A stretch of 64,000 bases of DNA, taken from NCBI GenBank assembly GCA_030674155.1, contig CM060318.1, positions 76,205,747-76,269,746 of the forward strand, read 5' to 3'. Under the pieces are notes generated by a model. It did no database searches. It saw nothing but the letters and a program-made list of their open reading frames with translations, and was not told the DNA's origin. A program made the position numbers and the translations under genes. This document shows, piece after piece, positions 37,090 to 64,000 of the stretch. The DNA is from Stramonita haemastoma. Lineage: Eukaryota; Mollusca; Gastropoda; Neogastropoda; Muricidae. Position 1 is the stretch's first letter, and each line of letters begins with the position of its first letter.

Positions 37090-39990
37090 CGGGATTCCCG
37101 CTTGCGTAGTGATTCGGGTCACGGGTTCGGGCAGTTTCCTGCCTCGCGCAAGGATAGTAGGCCTATATTTTGTATCGCCACGTTTTGTTTACGATTACGT
37201 TTTCTGCGTAGCTATGGACTATGTTATTGTAAGAATAGGTCTGATGAGAATTTTCAACGTTTTCCTTCATTTGAGGCATTCGAATTTTTATACGGCAATG
37301 AGAAACAGGCCTTTGACCTATTCACACCAAGGCTACTCGTAGGACTTGCCCAGTCTATGCTAGATCTAGATCTAGGAATCCCGTAGTCTTAAGCTAGGCC
37401 TGTTGGATTGAAAATTTTGCAACGGCTTTCTTTACTCTGGCAGTACTCGCCTTCCAAAGTATGTCGTTCTATAACCTTTAATTGTCCTTAACTGCATGAA
37501 GAGAGGCATGTGTAAGCGGAACTGAAGTCGATTTTAAGTCACTATCCCCACAACGTGGCGGCTAAATATCCGAGACACGTGATGCAATTTTTTTCCCCGT
37601 CACCCGTTACACGTTGTCGGACTGTTAGTTGTGTGTTGTAGCATTTACAAGAATGAACAACATAATTCAACACAAGATAGATCAATCAATTCCATTGTAT
37701 CAATTCTATCATTCATGTTCATATGCATGAGCATTGTCTGAAAACTCACCTACTGGTGTTAACTAGGCTAGGCTACCAGCAACCTCTTGAGGGTAAGTCC
37801 TTCCGGTGAGACTATACACTTGAGACCCTATGTCACCAGATTCAGCTTGCAGTAAACTGCCTGAAGTATTTAATTCAAAGACCCCAAAGGCTCCAAAAGG
37901 CATTAAAACATAAGTCACTGGACCCAGCCTACCATAATAACTCAATGCAACTTCTAGACTTGCAATGCAATGTCAAAAATTTAACATTTTTTCAAAAACA
38001 ACCAACACTACAAAAAATAAGTTACCTGTAGCCTTGGATGAAAATTGCAGTATGTGGGGACGGTGCATGGACTGGATTTTCTGCATGCTATACAAAGCGA
38101 TAAGGCCTGTTGTCTCAGGTCCTAGTCGTCCCCCAAATTAAAAAATGGAATGTAGGCTAACGCGGGCAACAAAGCCCTATAACCCTGTGTGGGTGAGCAG
38201 AGTTCGTTGTCACGTGTACCGCAATGACAGTGATGACGTATTGACGGTTTTCGCTTCTCCCCCCACCCCCCTTTTTTTCTTCTTTTTTTTTTTTTTAAAT
38301 CACTTGGCTAGCTGGTTTCTTTCAGCTTGCTATTTGCCAATCCAGACTTCTTGCTATAGTCAAAGTCAATATACCGACTATTATGTGCTGTTATTTGATG
38401 GCTAAAAATTGTTATGTGTAACTGCACATGAAAATAATACATTCTAAAAGAAGAAAGGACAGGGAAGGGGGGTAAACCTTGTTGATTATAGCCACGCCGA
38501 CCTCAGAGGCCATATTGGGGCTGAGAACAGAAAGAAAGAGGAAAAAAAACGAAAAGAAAGGGGATGAAAACTAACAACTTTCATTTTTCTGAGGATAACA
38601 GGTTAAGCATTACATGGTTTGTTTGGTTGTTGTTTTTTTTACACCCAACCAGAGAGAGAGAGAGAGAGTACTACAACTACATTGTAAACTTTTTAAGCCA
38701 TCCACAAGGGGCAGTGGGAAGGGAAAAGGGCACAAAAACACAATCTAATTACAACATCCTCAAAACAGCCCTTATGATCATCATGGCATGGATCAAAACA
38801 GCTGCAACCATACGCAGAAACTGCTATCTATAATAACTCGGTTTTTTTTCTAGCAGAGAGAAAACCAATTAACAATGAACAACATGTATTGCTGTTTAAG
38901 CTTTATAAACCAATCAGCAGCTCATCACCCAAGTCACCGATAGGCCTACATGTGTTTCTGTCTTTTTGTGTTGTTGTTTTTAAACAAAATGTTTTGTCAT
39001 GTAGGCTACAAAACCAACTGTGACGCGAAAAACTGGACATGGAAACCATGCCTGTAAAATTTGTATTTAATATGGTAGGCTTTAAGCCCTTTCCTTTCAC
39101 AAGGGATAGATCGTCAGGGGGGAAAAACCAAACAAACCAGAAGATTTCAAACAACACATGCAACACAATGATCATCATGATATTATTACTACATCGTGGA
39201 ATGATCAGAATGCAAAGTTGAGTGGAAATTTGCTGGTTTTAGTTTAATAAACGGATATTTTTTCCAATGTTATATCCTGCTCTCATAATCCTATTGAAAA
39301 CACTGAAGTGAGACATTTGTTCCTCCATTTTGCATACAGAGAGAATTTTGCAAAGATAATGGGATGCTATTAATCCAAATCAAATCAATTCAATTTCTTT
39401 TAATTCGAGGATAATGAAAAAGTACCCATGTGTTGTTTTTTTACCCACAGTCCCCGATTTATAGAGAAAGAGCCCCTGACAACCCAATGAAGAGAAACAA
39501 ACTATACACAAACTTTGTGGAAACTGTCTTAAGCTTGATTCCGGATCTCTGCAGTTGTTTAACAGACAGTTGCTGCAGCAGTAGGCCTACAGTGATACTG
39601 GTTACAGGGACACAACTCCGTCAAATGCTCTACAGCGCTTACTTTTATGTGTTTTTCCCCCTTGTCCATGCTTCATCCATAACTGTTTTGTTTTGGTTTG
39701 GTTTGGTTTCTTTAACTCCATGGGGGAGGGAGGGGGGGGACAGTGCACTTTTCATTGGCTTTTTTTTTTTTGCTCTGCTCCTCCTCCTCTCTTTCCCCCT
39801 TCTCACTTTATCCAACCTATTGTTATTGTTACCCATAGTATCAATGAAACAAAGTCAGAATTTTTGAAGTGTTCGACCGATCGACTTGAATTAAACAATT
39901 GAATAAATAGATAAGCAAAGCACACGCAGGGGGGAGGAGGGGGTAGGGGGTAACGTTTTAACGCTTCGGCATTGATTTTGACCGCATGAC
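37090..39990. promoter_or_regulatory. intergenic stretch between two divergent genes
   Basis: Lies between the proposed ATG at 37086 (- strand) and the DNAJC13 leader. It has relatively few microsatellites, several CpGs near 37085-37210 and 37540-37620, and no clear exon. Short poly-T and (GA)n runs occur at 38277, 38650 and 39760. Confidence 0.35.
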
Positions 39991-39999
39991 CTGCCAACT

Positions 40000-40255
40000 C
40001 TTAACCTCTGACCCGAACACATCTAGAGAGGTGGGAGGGTTCGTTTGCGCAGTCGCACAAGCGGAAATCACGGAACATGGCTGTCTTCTGCTTGTGCCAA
40101 TGGGGATCATAAACACGTGTGTTATGTTTATGTTTGGAGGGATTATTGAAAGGATATCAGCCCGTTTCTTCAGAAATCCGTAAGTCACACCTGTCTGTGA
40201 TGTGGATGTGACATAGAGGTCTTCATCAAAGAGGTGAGATCGTGCTGTGGCTCAG
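40000..40255 (+). promoter_or_regulatory. DNAJC13: candidate promoter and 5' untranslated exon of DNAJC13
   Basis: A stretch with several CpGs and no repeats ends in the strong donor ctcag/gtaaga at 40255. The acceptor just before the DNAJC13 ATG (41544) needs an upstream leader exon, and this is the best donor in the 1.3 kb above it. The left edge is not visible; no TATA box was recognised. A second donor-like gaggtgagat lies at 40231-40240. Confidence 0.4.
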
Positions 40256-40547
40256 GTAAGATTTTGTGTAGAAAGCAAAAGTTAGGGACACAAGTGTAAA
40301 CTGACGAAGTCACGAGAATCCAGATAACGCACATCAGTACAGTTGCTTGCCATGTCACTGTGTGTTTTGAAATCATTGATCGTGATTGCCAATCCGTTGT
40401 AATTCTAATAAGTATACTGCTTCTAAATGCGCACTACATGTTGTCTTTAAAGAATCCGCAACAAGTTGTTTCATTTGAAACTGATGGGGAGAAAAACGGT
40501 TAGGGGAAAGTCTGCATAGATCGATCGATCGATCATTGGATCTATAG

Positions 40548-40548
40548 A

Positions 40549-40628
<80 letters not shown>

Positions 40629-41040
40629 CGATTTTTGTCTTCCGATCGAGTGCATTTTTATTACTTTATCATATATAGTGTTCTTATTCTTGTGTGTTGT
40701 TTGGTACTGCGTAAAGTTTTATTGTTTAGTATCTTTTCATCTTGATGTATCCCTGAAAAGGGCGGGGACTGGATGTAAAAAAGCACACGAGTGCTTATCT
40801 ATTATCCTCGAATAAAATACTTGCCTTGCCTTGTCTCTCTCTGAATGTGGGCACAGTGTTCAATTTCTTTTAATGTCTTTTCACAAATTGTGATATTAGA
40901 CGGAAATGTGGGAGAGAGAGACAGAGACAGAGAGGGAAGGGTGTGTGAATGTCAGGGGAAGAGGGTGTAGTTGGTAATGTATGGAAGATGGAATTTCAGG
41001 GGATCAATAGGGCCTACACTGGATTGATAAATAAAAAAAA

Positions 41041-41098
<58 letters not shown>

Positions 41099-41100
41099 TG
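40548..41100. repeat. (CT)n and (TG)n microsatellites between the DNAJC13 leader and ATG exon
   Basis: (CT)n at 40552-40624 and (TG)n at 41042-41097, both in the proposed first intron. Confidence 0.95.
40742..40822 (+). mobile_element. 3' end of a LINE-like element sharing the family A tail
   Basis: 'cctgaaaagggcggggactg' to 'ttatctattatcctcgaata' ends in AAAAT and then cttgccttgccttg. A similar piece with the same left context is at 12555-12612. Shorter tail pieces lie in DNAJC13 introns and near 39390-39450 (- strand), 47728-47840, 49275-49350 and 53085-53140. This suggests that SINE family A borrows a LINE tail. Confidence 0.6.
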
Positions 41101-41550
41101 TATGTGTGTAGTCTTTCTCCACTTGTGTGCTGTCACATTGGCCATTGAATGTTGATGAAATCATCCAATTTTGATCTTCAGCTTCCTTTGAATTTGTTAG
41201 TGATAGTATACTGATACAGTAATATTTGTGGGTGAATCAGTGGCTTTCAGAAATCTCAAGCCTCATGAAACATGGCACCAAAAAATATTACAATAATGAG
41301 CATTCATCAATAAGAAAAAAAAATATAAGCACTCTTTGAAATTCTTTCAGCCAGAAGTTTGTGTCTCTGTGAATTGAGTCTTTTAGTCTGCTAGCAAGTA
41401 ATTGTTTTTCATTTATGCAGCTCTCTCTCCCTCTCTCTCTTACCAACAAACAGTGTTTTGCTTACAAGTACACCCAATCATCCTATAGAATTTGTGCTCT
41501 CATTCGTATTTCAATCAATCAGTGTCGTTTATTTTCACTTTCAGATCACT

Positions 41551-63725
<22,175 letters not shown>

Positions 63726-63985
63726 GTACTGGGTTTTTTGTTGGTGGTTTGGGTTGTTTTTTTTGCTGGGGGAGCAGATATTGTTTGGTGTTATTGATTG
63801 TTGTAGTTGCAGTTCATCACTACTAGCTTTACAGTTACAGTAGAGAGTGGCGATGAGCTGCGATTCTATGTCAGTCTTAGCAAGGCATCGTTTTTTGTTG
63901 TTGTAATCTTCTTCAGAACAACTCTTTGGTATTTTGTGGTTCATCCAGACACGCTGTCTCTTGTTTAATTTTTTGTCTGTTTCAG

Positions 63986-64000
63986 TTACAGTGCTCATTT
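63986..64000 (+). CDS. DNAJC13: possible start of DNAJC13 exon 28, cut by the window edge
   Basis: A good acceptor (gtctgtttcag) ends at 63985. The following 15 bases keep frame with exon 27 (S-YSAH). Vertebrates read RDQDNAIIRP here, so this could be a lineage-specific exon or a chance acceptor. Confidence 0.3.

Noticed and set aside
36842..37342. A 166-residue + strand open frame.
   Set aside because: It has no family likeness and is antisense to the better supported - strand exons, whose splice sites and phases agree.

Overview
This is eukaryotic genomic DNA, most likely from a marine mollusc, probably a gastropod. The reasons are long introns packed with (TG)n, (CA)n, (GA)n, (CT)n and (TA)n microsatellites, several families of tRNA-headed SINEs, non-LTR retrotransposon debris and many minisatellites. 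There are no bacterial-style operons, no CRISPR array and no rRNA. The species call is an inference from style; the DNAJC13 assignment is secure.

The one clearly recognised gene is DNAJC13 (RME-8) on the + strand. Its ATG is at 41551 and 27 coding exons run to 63725; the gene continues past the right edge. The exons join with compatible reading phases at every junction and cover about the first 1,050 residues: the N-terminal PH-like region, the armadillo-like part, the first IWN-type repeat and the GYF_2 domain. The J domain lies beyond the window. Exons 3 and 4 each lack one base next to a homopolymer, which breaks the frame twice. A likely 5' untranslated exon ends at 40255.

Right to left, a second gene is proposed on the - strand. 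It starts with an ATG at 37086, and four small exons (37086-37017, 36935-36808, 35253-35178, 33678-33557) join in phase to make an unfamiliar cysteine-containing protein. It then runs into a tandem array of about six diverged exon-like units (32542 down to 28434). Some units carry an expanded in-frame 42-bp repeat. I recognise no family.

The left 25 kb is mostly mobile-element and satellite territory. It holds diverged copies of a local block (4.7-11.5 kb), an 865-bp tRNA-headed SINE with perfect 15-bp target duplications (5968-6832), and a tandem duplication at 13.4-14.4 kb. It also holds a non-LTR reverse transcriptase fragment (16325-14836, - strand), a strangely deletion-ridden third copy of the 13-14 kb segment (16355-17230) and an RNase H fragment of a retrotransposon (24.5-24.7 kb). 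Minisatellites with units of 57, 40, 42, 40, 36 and 31 bp lie at 20.6, 26.3, 29.4, 33.8, 34.4 and 61.5 kb.

DNAJC13 and the - strand candidate are arranged head to head, about 3 kb apart. Single-base homopolymer differences recur in both DNAJC13 and the retrotransposon, so residual assembly error must be separated from true decay before any gene here is called broken.
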